Program-made: the position numbers and the translations under genes
The notes under the pieces: model-generated
The model's input: only the letters and a program-made list of their open reading frames with translations
Databases searched by the model: none
What the model was told of the DNA's origin: nothing
Shown: piece by piece, positions 39,224 through 49,249 of the stretch
Position numbering within the stretch: position 1 is the stretch's first letter
How the letters are laid out: each line of letters opens with the position of its first letter
Assembly (NCBI GenBank): GCA_017940185.1
Contig: JAGAZE010000023.1
Coordinates: 30,662-94,661, forward strand
Length of the DNA stretch: 64,000 nt
DNA from: Bacteroidaceae bacterium
Lineage (GTDB): Bacteria > Bacteroidota > Bacteroidia > Bacteroidales > Bacteroidaceae
Reading direction: 5' to 3'

Positions 39224-42052
39224 ATGCCCATCCGCTACACGTTCCTCGCCTTGATGTTTCTTGCAGCATCCCACCTGTACAGCCAGACGCTGCAGGCTGC
39301 CTACGCACGCTACCAAAAAGCTACAGGAAAAGAGAAAGTGGCAGCAGCCAACAGCTTCTTTGCCACGGCGAAGAAGGCACATGTGGCCGACACACTCTAC
39401 AAGGTAAAACGGCAATATGCCGACTCCACCACCGAATTTCTAGTCAACTATCTGCTGCTCGTCGACTATTATAACCGACAGCAATTCAACAAGGCATGCT
39501 ATCATGGCGAGCGTGCCATCTCCTATTATAATAGGAGAGTGAGGGCAGACGACCACGCCGCGTGCCTGAGCACCCTGGCAAGCGCGTGCCTGCGGCAAGG
39601 TGATATTGGCGATGCCCTGCACTATCAGTTGCAGTGCTACGATATCGACCTGCGGCAGGGTGACAGGGCTAACATCTCATCATCGCTTAATAATCTGGCC
39701 GCCATGTATATCGTGGCGCAACAGCCTCAAGAGGCGGTGCCGCTCATAGAGCGCGCCATCGCCATTGAGCGCGAGCTGGGCAATCGCGACCGGCTAGCTG
39801 TGAGGCTCGGAAAAGCATCGGAGGTGTATGTGCAGATGCATCAGACCGCACAGGCATTGCAAGCAGCCAAAGAAGCCTACCAACTAGACAAAGAAGATGG
39901 ACGCAAACAAACAGAGGCCATACGGGCAATACAGCTGGCGACCGTCTATGTGGAAATGCAGAGCTATGCCCAAGCACAACGCTACATCAACGAGGCACTG
40001 CCGCAACTCAAAGCCGACAACAACCGCAACTCCATGGCCATAGCCTATCACCTGCAGGGAAAGGTGGCGGCGCGCCAAGGAAAAACAAAACAAGCCGAAA
40101 CCTGTTACCACACAGCCATCAGCCTGGCTCGGCAGACAGGCAACCGCTACGTGGAGAAAAACTCCTACCATTCTCTCTACCTGCTCTACCGCACCACCGA
40201 ACCTGCAAAAGCACTGGCATTGCTCGAACGATACGTCTACGTGAACGACTCCATCTACAACGACGAAGTGCTGCAGATGCAGAAACAGTCGCTCACTCAC
40301 TATCACACCTCACAGCTGCAGGCCGACAACCGGTCGCTCAACGAAACCAATGCACAGCAACTGCGTGTCAACACGTGGCTGAAAGCACTCATGCTTGCAC
40401 TCATCATGGGTATGATAGTGGCTGTGTGGCGAGGCATATCACTCATACACAAGCGCACAAAACACATCAAGACCATGCGTGAGCAGACGGTAGCGCGCAT
40501 GCACTTCTTCACCAACCTCACACACGAGTTTCGCACCCCGCTCACCGTCATCAACGGCATGAGCCAGCAGATAGCCGATGGTAAACTATACAGCGATGAC
40601 GAACTGCATCAGGCCGCCACAGCCATCAACAGGCAGGGACAGCGGCTGGAGAGGCTTACCAATCAGATACTCGACATCGGAAAGATACAGGCAGCACTGG
40701 CGCAACCACACTTCTTCCACGACGACATACTGCCACAACTCGCTATGATAGTAGAGTCGTTTATGCCCTACGCACGCACACAGAAGGTGAACCTGCACTA
40801 TGAACACCCTGACGAGTCACTTATAGTAGACTTCGATCCCGACTATCTGCGCAAGGTGGTGGCCAACCTCATCGGCAATGCGCTGAAGTTTACACCCCGC
40901 GATGGCACCATCACACTTGCCATAGTGCCGAAAGGTACACAGCAATTGAGCATCAGTGTGGCTGACACTGGCATTGGCATAGCGCCAGATGTGCTGCCAC
41001 ATATCTTCGACATCTTCTATCAAGGTCACACCGACAGCAAAACCATAGGCACAGGTATCGGACTGTCGCTGGTGAAGGAAATAGTAGAAGTGATGCATGG
41101 CACCGTCAGTGTGGAGAGTGAAGTTGACAAGGGCACCACTTTCACCATACTGTTGCCCAGGAGTCAGGGAAAGGAGACCTATCCGAAACTTGGCGGGAAA
41201 GACACACTGCCCATAATACCCGTCTATCGTTCTCCCAATGGGATGCAACCTGTAGATACAGATATCGATGATGAACCTACCGACACCGAACTGCCCACAC
41301 TGCTGGTGGTAGAAGACAATGCTGATGTGTCGACTTACATACGCACGCTACTGCAGTACGAATACAACCTGCTCTTTGCCGCCGATGGTGAAGAGGGATT
41401 GCAGAAAGCGCAGCAAGCTATCCCCGACCTGATTATCACCGATCTGATGATGCCCAAGCTCTCCGGCGAACAACTGCTGCATACCATCCGCACCACAGAG
41501 GCCATCTCACACATACCCGTGGTGGTAATCACGGCCAAGACCGAGCACTCGCAGCGCATAGGAGCCCTAGCGGAAGGTGCCGATGCCTATCTCGTCAAAC
41601 CCTTCAGCGCCGAAGAACTGCGCGTGCGTGTGCAGCAGCTCATACAACAGCGACGCAATCTGCGCAAAACATTTGCCTATGCACTGCAACATGGCACGGA
41701 AAAAGAAATACGGCTCAACGACACCGACCGCACCTTCCTTAGCCGATTGCACGACAGCGTCGTACGCATGATGCGCGAGGGTTCTATCAGCGTTGACCAG
41801 GTGGCACTTGAGATGTGCATGAGCAAGCGACAACTGCTGCGTAAGGTGCAGGCACTCACCGGAGAAACCACCGTGGCATACATACTGCACCTGCGACTGC
41901 GCCATGCACGCCGACTGCTGCTCGAGCATCCGTCGGTGACTGTGGGTGAGGTGGCAGCAATGTGCGGATTTGAAGATGCCGCCAACTTCTCCAGAAAGTT
42001 TAAGCAAATGTTCCAACTCACACCTACCGAACTGCGCAACGGAACGAAATAA
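39224..42052 (+). CDS. Hybrid two-component regulator: TPR sensor, kinase, receiver and AraC DNA-binding domain
   Basis: A 942-residue one-protein signalling system in the inner membrane. A signal segment (1-20) is followed by about eight TPR-like helical repeats to residue 345 (LNNLAAMYIVAQQPQEAVPL, YAQAQRYINEALPQ), which should be periplasmic. One membrane helix is at about 385-405. The kinase has the phospho-acceptor His433 in NLTHEFRTPLT, then NLIGNALKFTP, DTGIGI and GTGIGLSLVKEI. The receiver (about 690-805) has Asp near 738 in DLIITDLMMPK and lysine in YLVKPFS. An AraC-type helix-turn-helix closes the protein (MCMSKRQLLRKVQALTG, AAMCGFEDAANFSRKFKQMF). Its target genes and ligand are unknown; no polysaccharide locus is adjacent. 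Confidence 0.95.
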   Translation: MPIRYTFLALMFLAASHLYSQTLQAAYARYQKATGKEKVAAANSFFATAKKAHVADTLYKVKRQYADSTTEFLVNYLLLVDYYNRQQFNKACYHGERAISYYNRRVRADDHAACLSTLASACLRQGDIGDALHYQLQCYDIDLRQGDRANISSSLNNLAAMYIVAQQPQEAVPLIERAIAIERELGNRDRLAVRLGKASEVYVQMHQTAQALQAAKEAYQLDKEDGRKQTEAIRAIQLATVYVEMQSYAQAQRYINEALPQLKADNNRNSMAIAYHLQGKVAARQGKTKQAETCYHTAISLARQTGNRYVEKNSYHSLYLLYRTTEPAKALALLERYVYVNDSIYNDEVLQMQKQSLTHYHTSQLQADNRSLNETNAQQLRVNTWLKALMLALIMGMIVAVWRGISLIHKRTKHIKTMREQTVARMHFFTNLTHEFRTPLTVINGMSQQIADGKLYSDDELHQAATAINRQGQRLERLTNQILDIGKIQAALAQPHFFHDDILPQLAMIVESFMPYARTQKVNLHYEHPDESLIVDFDPDYLRKVVANLIGNALKFTPRDGTITLAIVPKGTQQLSISVADTGIGIAPDVLPHIFDIFYQGHTDSKTIGTGIGLSLVKEIVEVMHGTVSVESEVDKGTTFTILLPRSQGKETYPKLGGKDTLPIIPVYRSPNGMQPVDTDIDDEPTDTELPTLLVVEDNADVSTYIRTLLQYEYNLLFAADGEEGLQKAQQAIPDLIITDLMMPKLSGEQLLHTIRTTEAISHIPVVVITAKTEHSQRIGALAEGADAYLVKPFSAEELRVRVQQLIQQRRNLRKTFAYALQHGTEKEIRLNDTDRTFLSRLHDSVVRMMREGSISVDQVALEMCMSKRQLLRKVQALTGETTVAYILHLRLRHARRLLLEHPSVTVGEVAAMCGFEDAANFSRKFKQMFQLTPTELRNGTK

Positions 42053-42192
42053 AAAGAACTGAATCTAACTTGCTATCCGAAAAACACCAGATAGGTGAAA
42101 AGTGTTGAAAATGAGGGGGCGAAACACCCATTTTGTCCATTTTTGACAAGGGTTTGTCGGAAAATAACAACCTTTATAGTGCATTACCAACG

Positions 42193-42200
42193 TATCTTTG
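42193..42200 (+). promoter_or_regulatory. -7 element of a possible small RNA
   Basis: TATCTTTG lies 315 bp upstream of gpmI, too far to be its only promoter, since a second -7 box lies at 42479. No coding sequence follows it before the T run at 42305. Confidence 0.55.
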
Positions 42201-42204
42201 CAAC

Positions 42205-42312
42205 GTGGGAAGACAACCCCACGCAAACTTACGGAGGCAACACCCACACACTTACTAACTTCAACATATATACTCACACAACCCTCCCAGTTGTCTCCAC
42301 CGACTTTTTTTT
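42205..42312 (+). ncRNA. Candidate small RNA or attenuated leader upstream of gpmI
   Basis: In the 463-bp gap before gpmI, a -7 box at 42193 is followed by about 105 bases without an open frame that end in eight T (42305-42312). An early hairpin (CGTGGG/CCCACG, 42204-42223) is present. GTTGTCTCC at 42290-42298, just before the T run, can pair with GGAGGCAAC (42233-42241) or, longer, with the region 42205-42217. Such competing pairings resemble an attenuator. A further 7-bp inverted repeat is at 42347-42376. No known RNA family is recognised. Confidence 0.35.
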
Positions 42313-42478
42313 ATCATCATTCATAATAATAGTTTTGTTATCTTGGACTTCCCTGCTTTGTGAAAAGTGGGGAAGTTTGGTTTTCTGTCTCTCTGAGTCA
42401 TGCAACATTGTCGGTCATTCCCCTCACTCGGTGTCTCCACTTTTTCGGCATCAAACCACTGTTGTAGCGGAAAATGCG

Positions 42479-42486
42479 TACCTTTG
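42479..42486 (+). promoter_or_regulatory. -7 element of gpmI
   Basis: TACCTTTG lies 29 bp upstream of the chosen ATG and overlaps an earlier in-frame ATG at 42474, which is therefore excluded. Confidence 0.65.
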
Positions 42487-42515
42487 CAGTAGCAATACAC
42501 ACAATCACTTTAAGC

Positions 42516-44057
42516 ATGAAGCAGAAAGCACTTCTCATCATCCTCGACGGCTGGGGGATTGGCGCCGCCGACCGCGGTGACGTGATCTACAATACACCAA
42601 CACCCTATCTCGACTATCTCTATGCTACTTCGCCACACTCACAGCTGCAAGCATCGGGCGAAGATGTGGGACTACCGCAGGGACAGATGGGTAATTCGGA
42701 GGTAGGACACCTCAATATAGGTGCCGGACGCATTGTGTACCAAGACCTAGTGAAGATTAACCGTGCCTGCCACGATGGTACACTGGCCCAGCATGCCACA
42801 CTTATCAGCGCACTGCGACACACGCAGGAGCAGGGGCGGAAGGTACACTTCATGGGATTGTTGAGCAATGGAGGCGTACACTCTTCGCTGCAACACCTCT
42901 TTGCCCTTACAGACATTGCCGAACAGATGGGAGTGGAGCGCAGCTATGTGCACTGCTTCCTCGACGGCCGCGACACCGACCCCATGAGCGGTATCGGATT
43001 TCTGCATCAGCTGCAGGCACACTGCCGGGGAACACATTGCCATATTGCCGACATCGTAGGACGATTCTATGCCATGGATCGCGACCATCGCTGGCAGCGC
43101 ATACGCACAGCCTACGACTTGCTCACCGGCCGAGACAGCACAGTGGAAGGCATCAGCATTCTCACCTCCGACGACCCTATCACGGCAGTGCAACAATACT
43201 ACGACCGTGGCATCACCGACGAGTTTATGCTGCCCATACGACAGCAGGGAGTAGACGGAGCAATAGAAGAGGGCGACATGGTGGTGTTCTACAACTTCCG
43301 CAACGACCGCGCCAAGGAGCTCACCACCGTGCTCACACAGCACGATATGCCCGAGGAACAGATGATGCGCATTGCAGGACTGCGCTACTTCTGCATGACA
43401 CCCTACGATGCTGCCTTCCACGATGTCGATGTGCTCTTTCCAAAGGAGAATGTGGTCAACACCCTGGCAGAGACACTCAGCCGACACTCTATGCGGCAAC
43501 TGCATACCGCCGAGACCGAGAAATATGCCCACGTCACCTTTTTTCTCAATGGCGGGCGTGAAGACGCTTTTCCAGGCGAGGAGAGAGTGCTCGTCGACTC
43601 ACCCAAGGTGGCCACCTACGACCTTCAGCCCACCATGTCGGCACCGGAAGTGGCAAGCAGACTGGTGAAGGCTCTTGACAGCCAAAAGTATGACTTTGCC
43701 GTGGTCAACTTCGCAAATGGCGACATGGTGGGACACACAGGTGTTTATTATGCCATTGCCAAGGCGGTGTGGTGCATCGATCAATGCGTGCGCGATGTGG
43801 TGGAAGCAGCCCGGCGCAACGGCTATGAGGTAATAATCATCGCCGACCATGGCAATGCCGACCATGCCATCAATGCCGACGGAACACCCAATACCGCACA
43901 CTCGCTCAACCCCGTGCCCTTCATCTACGTGACCGACAACAATTCCGCACATGTGGATAGTGGTCGACTGGCCGACGTGGCACCCTCACTGCTGCACATC
44001 ATGGGACTGCCGCAACCCGATGAGATGACAGGCCGTTGCCTCATACACGACAACTAA
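42516..44057 (+). CDS. gpmI: Cofactor-independent phosphoglycerate mutase
   Basis: A 513-residue manganese-dependent glycolytic enzyme interconverting 3- and 2-phosphoglycerate. The alkaline-phosphatase fold is marked by ILDGWGIG (metal Asp11), the phospho-acceptor Ser61 in [34 protein letters not shown], and the second metal cluster [13 protein letters not shown] and [10 protein letters not shown]. The length is standard. Its start follows a -7 box; the preceding gap holds a possible small RNA. Confidence 0.96.
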   Translation: MKQKALLIILDGWGIGAADRGDVIYNTPTPYLDYLYATSPHSQLQASGEDVGLPQGQMGNSEVGHLNIGAGRIVYQDLVKINRACHDGTLAQHATLISALRHTQEQGRKVHFMGLLSNGGVHSSLQHLFALTDIAEQMGVERSYVHCFLDGRDTDPMSGIGFLHQLQAHCRGTHCHIADIVGRFYAMDRDHRWQRIRTAYDLLTGRDSTVEGISILTSDDPITAVQQYYDRGITDEFMLPIRQQGVDGAIEEGDMVVFYNFRNDRAKELTTVLTQHDMPEEQMMRIAGLRYFCMTPYDAAFHDVDVLFPKENVVNTLAETLSRHSMRQLHTAETEKYAHVTFFLNGGREDAFPGEERVLVDSPKVATYDLQPTMSAPEVASRLVKALDSQKYDFAVVNFANGDMVGHTGVYYAIAKAVWCIDQCVRDVVEAARRNGYEVIIIADHGNADHAINADGTPNTAHSLNPVPFIYVTDNNSAHVDSGRLADVAPSLLHIMGLPQPDEMTGRCLIHDN

Positions 44058-44160
44058 GCGTTCGCCTGCTGCTCCCGTCCTTTCCCTGACCCTCTTCATC
44101 TGTTATCTTTCTTATCTATACCGTATGTCGCTGTAACACAGCGACCACCATCACCATCCG

Positions 44161-45099
44161 ATGCCTGCCCACGACACCACTACCGCTAAATGGGTGCGCG
44201 CTTTCCGACAGCACCTCAAGTTGCAATTGGGCCTCACCGCCAATACCGTGGAGGCATATATGGCCGATTTGGGAAAACTCATCGACTTCCTCCGTCCCCT
44301 TCACGTGGCGCTGCCCAACGTGCAGACATCACAACTGGAAGACTTCCTGCACCTGTTGAGCGAACTAGGCATTGCCACACGCTCACAGCATCGCATCCTC
44401 TCGGGCATACGCGCCTTCTATCGCTACTTGCTCATTGAAGGACAAGTAGAGACCGACCCCACAGAGCTCATCGATATGCCCAAGTTGCCCAAGCATCTGC
44501 CCGATGTGCTGTCGCTGGAAGAGGTGGATGCCCTGCTTGCAGCCGTTGACATGAGTAAGAAGGAAGGACAGCGCAATCGCGCCATCATTGAGACTCTCTT
44601 TGCCTGCGGACTGCGTGTGAGCGAACTGGTGAACCTGCACCTCTCCGATCTCTACAGGAGTGAGCATTTTCTGCGCATTGTAGGCAAAGGGCGCAAAGAG
44701 CGCCTCGTGCCCATCTCCGACAGTGCGCTGCAGGAAATAGACCTTTGGCTGGACGAGCGGGCGCAGTGGCCGGCAAAGGTTGGAGAAGACGACTATCTCT
44801 TCCTCAACCGGCGCGGAGCGCACCTCACACGACAGATGATATTCATCATGATACGCGATGCAGCCCAGCGCGCCGGAATACAGAAAGACATCTCTCCCCA
44901 CACGCTGCGCCACTCGTTTGCCACCGAACTGCTCAAGGGCGGTGCCGACTTACGCGTCATACAGGTGATGCTCGGACACGAAGACATTGCCACAACAGAG
45001 ATATACACCCACCTTGACACCTCAATGCTACGCGAGGCTATCGTGCAACACCATCCACGCAACATACAATATGCTCAACATCAACCCCACCACTCATAA
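44161..45099 (+). CDS. xerD: Site-specific tyrosine recombinase XerD
   Basis: A 312-residue recombinase that resolves chromosome dimers at dif with a partner Xer. The N-terminal SAM-like domain (residues 10-95) precedes the catalytic domain with all key residues: Arg152 in GLRVSEL, Lys176 in VGKGRKE, His247 and Arg250 in HTLRHSFA, His273 in LGHEDIATTE and the nucleophile Tyr282. Its size and family resemblance point to a housekeeping Xer protein rather than an element integrase. It overlaps the next gene by 29 bp. Confidence 0.92.
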   Translation: MPAHDTTTAKWVRAFRQHLKLQLGLTANTVEAYMADLGKLIDFLRPLHVALPNVQTSQLEDFLHLLSELGIATRSQHRILSGIRAFYRYLLIEGQVETDPTELIDMPKLPKHLPDVLSLEEVDALLAAVDMSKKEGQRNRAIIETLFACGLRVSELVNLHLSDLYRSEHFLRIVGKGRKERLVPISDSALQEIDLWLDERAQWPAKVGEDDYLFLNRRGAHLTRQMIFIMIRDAAQRAGIQKDISPHTLRHSFATELLKGGADLRVIQVMLGHEDIATTEIYTHLDTSMLREAIVQHHPRNIQYAQHQPHHS

Positions 45100-45766
45100 A
45101 GTTGTCACCATCTGCTGTGCACACCGTCTGCGCCGTGGCCTGCTGCTATGGATGTGGCTGGCTTTCGCCGCGCCCATGGTGGCACAGGTGACCGAGACTC
45201 CGGAAGAAATCGCCGAAGGTGATGCCACCATGCGCAGTGAACGCATGGCGCCAGTGGTGAGCGTGGGACAGGTGACCCTCGACGGAGAAGAGGCACTCTT
45301 TATCCACATGCATGATGTCTATGTGTTTCCGCAAATGCAGTTTCGCACGCCCAAGCAACGCAGAAAGTACAACAAGCTGGTGAACAGTGTGAAAAAGACG
45401 CTCCCCATAGCCAAGGATGCCAACAAGATACTCATTGAGACGGCGGAATATCTGGAGACACTACCCAACAAGCGTGCACGCGATGAGCATATGAAGAAGG
45501 TGGAGAAGGAAATCTTCGCCACCTATAAGCCAAAAATGAAAAAACTCACCTACAGCCAGGGCAAGCTGTTGGTGAAACTCATCTACCGCGAGTGCAACCA
45601 GTCGTCCTATGATGTCATCCGTGCCTTTATGGGACCTATCCGTGCCGGTTTTTGGCAGGCTTTTGCATGGACTTTTGGAGCCAGTCTGCGTAAGAAGTAC
45701 GATGCCGAAGGCGATGATAAGGAGACGGAGCGCGTGGTGTTGCTCGTAGAAGCAGGGCAATTGTAG
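45071..45766 (+). CDS. DUF4294-family exported protein
   Basis: A 231-residue protein with a hydrophobic signal segment near residues 22-38 (LLLWMWLAFAAPMVAQ). The conserved part reads IHMHDVYVFPQMQF, YNKLVNSVKKTLPIAKDANK and KLLVKLIYRECNQSSYDVI, the pattern of the Bacteroidetes DUF4294 family, whose function is not known. It starts inside the 3' end of xerD in another frame (29-bp overlap), so translation is probably coupled. It ends 120 bp before a convergent gene. Confidence 0.82.
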   Translation: MLNINPTTHKVVTICCAHRLRRGLLLWMWLAFAAPMVAQVTETPEEIAEGDATMRSERMAPVVSVGQVTLDGEEALFIHMHDVYVFPQMQFRTPKQRRKYNKLVNSVKKTLPIAKDANKILIETAEYLETLPNKRARDEHMKKVEKEIFATYKPKMKKLTYSQGKLLVKLIYRECNQSSYDVIRAFMGPIRAGFWQAFAWTFGASLRKKYDAEGDDKETERVVLLVEAGQL

Positions 45767-45885
45767 CCTCTCTGCATGACGCCATCATTCTGCTACCCAA
45801 TCATGCTACTGCATTTTTACCTCAGCCGGGCAATTGTTGCATAGTCGTCGTTGCCCCACTCTTTGTCAGTGTTGTCCTTTTCCGC

Positions 45886-46821
45886 TTAGGGGTTCATTCC
45901 ATGCGTGGTGATTGCTGGGCAGCAGTGGTGTATCCACACGTTGTCGGTCAGTAGGTGTGCATCGGTGTCGGTGATGACGATGCTCACTGCCAGTGCAGCG
46001 CTGTTGAGCGGAGCAGATTGGTCGAAAATAAAGTTGCCGATGCTGTAGAATATGTGTCGTCCTCTGTAGACTTCTTGTTGTTGAATGCAGTGTGGATGGT
46101 GTCCTACGATGATGTCGGCCCCTGCATTGATGAGTTGTCGTGCCTGCCATCGTTGTTCGAAGGATGGGTAAGGATTGTGTTCGCGTCCCCAATGAGGATA
46201 TACGATGATGTAGGCAGTGGCATCGTTGCTGCGCAGTTGTTGCACGCGTTGGCACAGACTGTCAAATGGTTCTTGGCTGATGCTGGGCTGTGAGGGTAGG
46301 TAGGCGAAGTTTTCCAGTGTGAGACGGTTGCTCACCAATATCCACACCTTACGCGGTTTGTCATTCAGGAGCACAGGCTGTGCCGCCTCTGCCATGTTGT
46401 GTCCGGCACCAAGGGGAGTGAGTCTTTCGCGCGCGCGTATATTATTATAGGTGTCGACGAGTCCTTCCCGTCCTTGGTCAATGCTGTGATTGTTGGCCAG
46501 ATTGAGGTGCGTGATGCCGTGTTGTTGCAGCACGGTGAGCATTTCAGGTTCTGCTCGGAATATGTAGGGTTTCTGTTGCGGTGTGTTGCGAAGCGTGGCA
46601 GGGCATTCCAGATTGGCCACCACCATGTCGGCCTTCTTGAATAGGCTGTCAATGGAGGGCGTGAAGAGAGCATCGGCGCCAGTTTCATCAATAGTTTTTC
46701 GCACGCCGCGGTCAAGCAGTATGTCGCCCACAAGTGTAATACGCAGCGTGTCGGTTGCTTCAACGCCGATGGCGATGAGGCAAGCCGACACGAGCAGTAT
46801 ATGGCGCAGGGTGTTTAGCAT
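45886..46821 (-). CDS. CapA-family metallophosphatase-like protein
   Basis: A 311-residue secreted protein with a signal segment (1-22). It has the calcineurin-like motifs of the CapA/PgsA family: LVGDILLDRGV, NLECPAT, LANNHSIDQG, YPHWGREHNP and GHHPHCIQQ. Family members are tied to poly-gamma-glutamate capsule synthesis in Bacillus, but no PgsB or PgsC partner is near, so a capsule role is not supported here. The ATG at 46821 begins the signal peptide and overlaps the preceding gene's stop by 7 bp. Confidence 0.88.
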   Translation of the reverse strand: MLNTLRHILLVSACLIAIGVEATDTLRITLVGDILLDRGVRKTIDETGADALFTPSIDSLFKKADMVVANLECPATLRNTPQQKPYIFRAEPEMLTVLQQHGITHLNLANNHSIDQGREGLVDTYNNIRARERLTPLGAGHNMAEAAQPVLLNDKPRKVWILVSNRLTLENFAYLPSQPSISQEPFDSLCQRVQQLRSNDATAYIIVYPHWGREHNPYPSFEQRWQARQLINAGADIIVGHHPHCIQQQEVYRGRHIFYSIGNFIFDQSAPLNSAALAVSIVITDTDAHLLTDNVWIHHCCPAITTHGMNP

Positions 46822-49229
46822 CCGGAGGAGTAGAACACCTTTTCGTTGACTTGTGGTTGTTGCTTGAGTGGGCAGATGATGCTGTTCATCCAGTGAGGGC
46901 GTCCCAGCAGTGGATTGGTTTCGAGTTTCTTCTGCCATTCCTCGTCGGTGAGTCGCTGTTGGTTGAGGCCTTGTTTTTGTTGTCGGTATGACAGCACTGC
47001 GCCGCGAGTGAGGTATAGCCATCCGTCAATCTCTACGATGACGTAGATTTCGTCGGCGTTGCCCACGCCTGCGAAGAGTATCGACTTGTTGGGATTGTTG
47101 TCGGCATTGGCAGTGTAGACATCGGCAATGAGTGCCACTTTTTTGTCGGCGCCTTGCACTTCGGCCCATTCGTACATCTCCTGACCTTCCTTCTTGAGCA
47201 GTTGCAGGGAGATGTTTTCAAAGGTGGAACCGATGATGCGTATCTGGTCATACTCTTCTCTGCTGAGTTGCTCTTTGCGCAGTTCTTTCTGACTGACATT
47301 GAGCAGGAATTGCGCTTGCTCCTTCATGCGCTGTCCAGCGTCGCGCAGGCGTTCGCTCAGTGCGCCAAACCTGTTGAGCGTACGTGTGGTCATATCGAGC
47401 AGGTCGATAGCTTTGGTCCAGAAGGTGGTGTTGGGTTCCACGTATCCTTTGGTCACTGGTGTAGGGAAGTCTCCCCCTCCGCACTCGGCGCCAAAGGGCT
47501 GTTTGGCATAGAGGATGGCGTCGTGTTTCAGTTCTGCCCACGATGCCAGGGCAGCGTTGAGGTTTTTCTTGTCCCATGCCGGTGTCTTCATGAAGTAGGG
47601 ATACTGCTGGTTGGGTTGGCACATGTCTGCCACTGTGCGCAGCCAGGCAGAAGATACAGACGTGTTCCAGTTGAATGTGCGCATGGTCTGCTTCATGTTG
47701 GTGAGCATGGGCATGAACTGGTTCCATTGTTTGTCTTGTTTCATTTCTCCTATGAGGATGCGCTCTGCTGCTGTCACCTCCATGGCGGCGAAGATGTCGA
47801 GTCCGTCGGGCGTATCGCGGCGTGTGGGTTTGTTGTCGTAGTCCACCATGCGCAGCATCACTTCAGCATCGGGCTGGTAGCGTTGTGGCATGATATTCAC
47901 CTTGTTGTGGCTGCTGCGTTCGTAGGGTGGGCGTATGCGTGTCTGTTGTTCGGCGAGTTGGTCTACTTCAGCTATGAATGCTTTCAGCGCATTGCGGTCG
48001 GTCATGAGTCGTGATGCCGTGATGTGTTGTCGTTGCATGATGTTGTACACCTGTTCCACGCTCACGTTGTCGGGAGTTCCCATGAGGAAGGTGAGCGGTT
48101 CGGTGATGCGCTTATATGTAGCAGAGAGCACGTCGTCGTTGGCTATTACCGATGCCATGAGTGCTGCGCGTTGCATTTGTCGTTCGTCGTCGGTGCCATA
48201 GGGTGCGTCTTGTATCCACATCATTGCCCGGAAGTAGCGTTGCAGCGTTTCTGTGCGCGTGTAGTGTCCGCGTGGTCGGTAGAGCGAGTAGGGATACTTC
48301 ACGTCGTTGTATCCTAAGAAGGGTGCCAGGTTGTCTTCCGTCTTCAGTATTTTCATCATCTCTTCGCCGACGCTCGTCTCATAAATCTTAGCCACGGCGG
48401 GCATTGCCTCGTTAGTGAGCAGGCCTATGGCAATGGCTATGTAGGCTTGGTTCCATTCTGCTGCAGCCTTCATCGTTTCGTTTTTGGCATTGGCAATCAC
48501 TATTGTGAGGTCTTGATGCAGGCGTTTACAGAAGGCTGTGAGTTGCGGTGCGATGTATTGCTCTTCCACTTCGCGCAGCACGCAGTCTACGTACAGGTGG
48601 TAGAGTTGCAGGTAGAGGTCGGTGGTGACAAAGTTGGGAAACAGTGCATAGTCGTTTCTCTCATACACTTCGAAGAGTTGGTCGTGTCCGCCGTCTACGA
48701 TGGCAAATCCATCGCGTCCCAGTTGCTTCTGCAGTGGTGCAGGGAAGGGGGTGAGCTGGTAGGTGTTGATGATATTATTGGTGTTGACTATCTGTCCCTT
48801 CTTAGGTTTGAAGTTGAGCTGTTGCAGTTCTTTTTCTCTGGCTTTTACTCGTTCCACGAAAGCTTTCTCTTCGGGTGCGAGTTGTATGGGTTGGTTGGCT
48901 TGTTCGCTGTCCCAACGCTTTAGAGCAAGAGATTCCCACCATGTGGTGGCACCGAAGATACCTCGCATTTCGCCGGTGGTGAAGATGTGGCCTTTTTGTG
49001 CGTAGATGGCATTGCGTAGCACTTTGAGTTCAAGCAGGTTCAGCTTAGAGATGTCCATGCTGAGGTTGATGGGCTGGTTGAGAGTTTCGACATTGATTTT
49101 GCCCTTTCCGGGTAGAACGAATGGTGTTGCCTTTTCCGTTTGTTCCGGACCTAACGGGCTGTCATCGTTTTGGCATAAGCCTTGCAGGCTTATGCTGACG
49201 AGGAGCAGGAGTGAGACTAAGTGTTTCAT
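46815..49229 (-). CDS. DUF3160 secreted protein with YARHG domain
   Basis: An 804-residue secreted protein with a signal peptide (1-19, QGLCQ). A YARHG-type segment is at about 60-125 (LKVLRNAIYAQKGHIFTT), and the DUF3160 body extends to the end (FVTTDLYLQLYHLYVDC, FAAMEVTAAERILIGEM, GSTFENISLQLLKKEGQ). The biochemical role of DUF3160 is not established; these proteins are usually periplasmic or surface exposed. It is followed, with 7 bp overlap, by the CapA-like gene and preceded by a small secreted protein, so a three-gene unit is likely. The ATG at 49229 starts the signal peptide. Confidence 0.85.
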   Translation of the reverse strand: MKHLVSLLLLVSISLQGLCQNDDSPLGPEQTEKATPFVLPGKGKINVETLNQPINLSMDISKLNLLELKVLRNAIYAQKGHIFTTGEMRGIFGATTWWESLALKRWDSEQANQPIQLAPEEKAFVERVKAREKELQQLNFKPKKGQIVNTNNIINTYQLTPFPAPLQKQLGRDGFAIVDGGHDQLFEVYERNDYALFPNFVTTDLYLQLYHLYVDCVLREVEEQYIAPQLTAFCKRLHQDLTIVIANAKNETMKAAAEWNQAYIAIAIGLLTNEAMPAVAKIYETSVGEEMMKILKTEDNLAPFLGYNDVKYPYSLYRPRGHYTRTETLQRYFRAMMWIQDAPYGTDDERQMQRAALMASVIANDDVLSATYKRITEPLTFLMGTPDNVSVEQVYNIMQRQHITASRLMTDRNALKAFIAEVDQLAEQQTRIRPPYERSSHNKVNIMPQRYQPDAEVMLRMVDYDNKPTRRDTPDGLDIFAAMEVTAAERILIGEMKQDKQWNQFMPMLTNMKQTMRTFNWNTSVSSAWLRTVADMCQPNQQYPYFMKTPAWDKKNLNAALASWAELKHDAILYAKQPFGAECGGGDFPTPVTKGYVEPNTTFWTKAIDLLDMTTRTLNRFGALSERLRDAGQRMKEQAQFLLNVSQKELRKEQLSREEYDQIRIIGSTFENISLQLLKKEGQEMYEWAEVQGADKKVALIADVYTANADNNPNKSILFAGVGNADEIYVIVEIDGWLYLTRGAVLSYRQQKQGLNQQRLTDEEWQKKLETNPLLGRPHWMNSIICPLKQQPQVNEKVFYSSGC

Positions 49230-49249
49230 GATATTTGGGTAGTTGATTG

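Noticed and set aside
41700-42500. Polysaccharide-utilisation locus linked to the hybrid regulator
   Set aside because: No SusC/SusD pair or glycoside hydrolase is adjacent; the sensor has TPR repeats instead of the propeller of typical HTCS proteins.
44161-45099. Mobile-element integrase
   Set aside because: The protein has the size and motifs of housekeeping XerD and sits among core genes without attachment repeats.
45886-46821. Capsular polyglutamate locus
   Set aside because: Only a CapA-like protein is present; PgsB and PgsC equivalents are missing.
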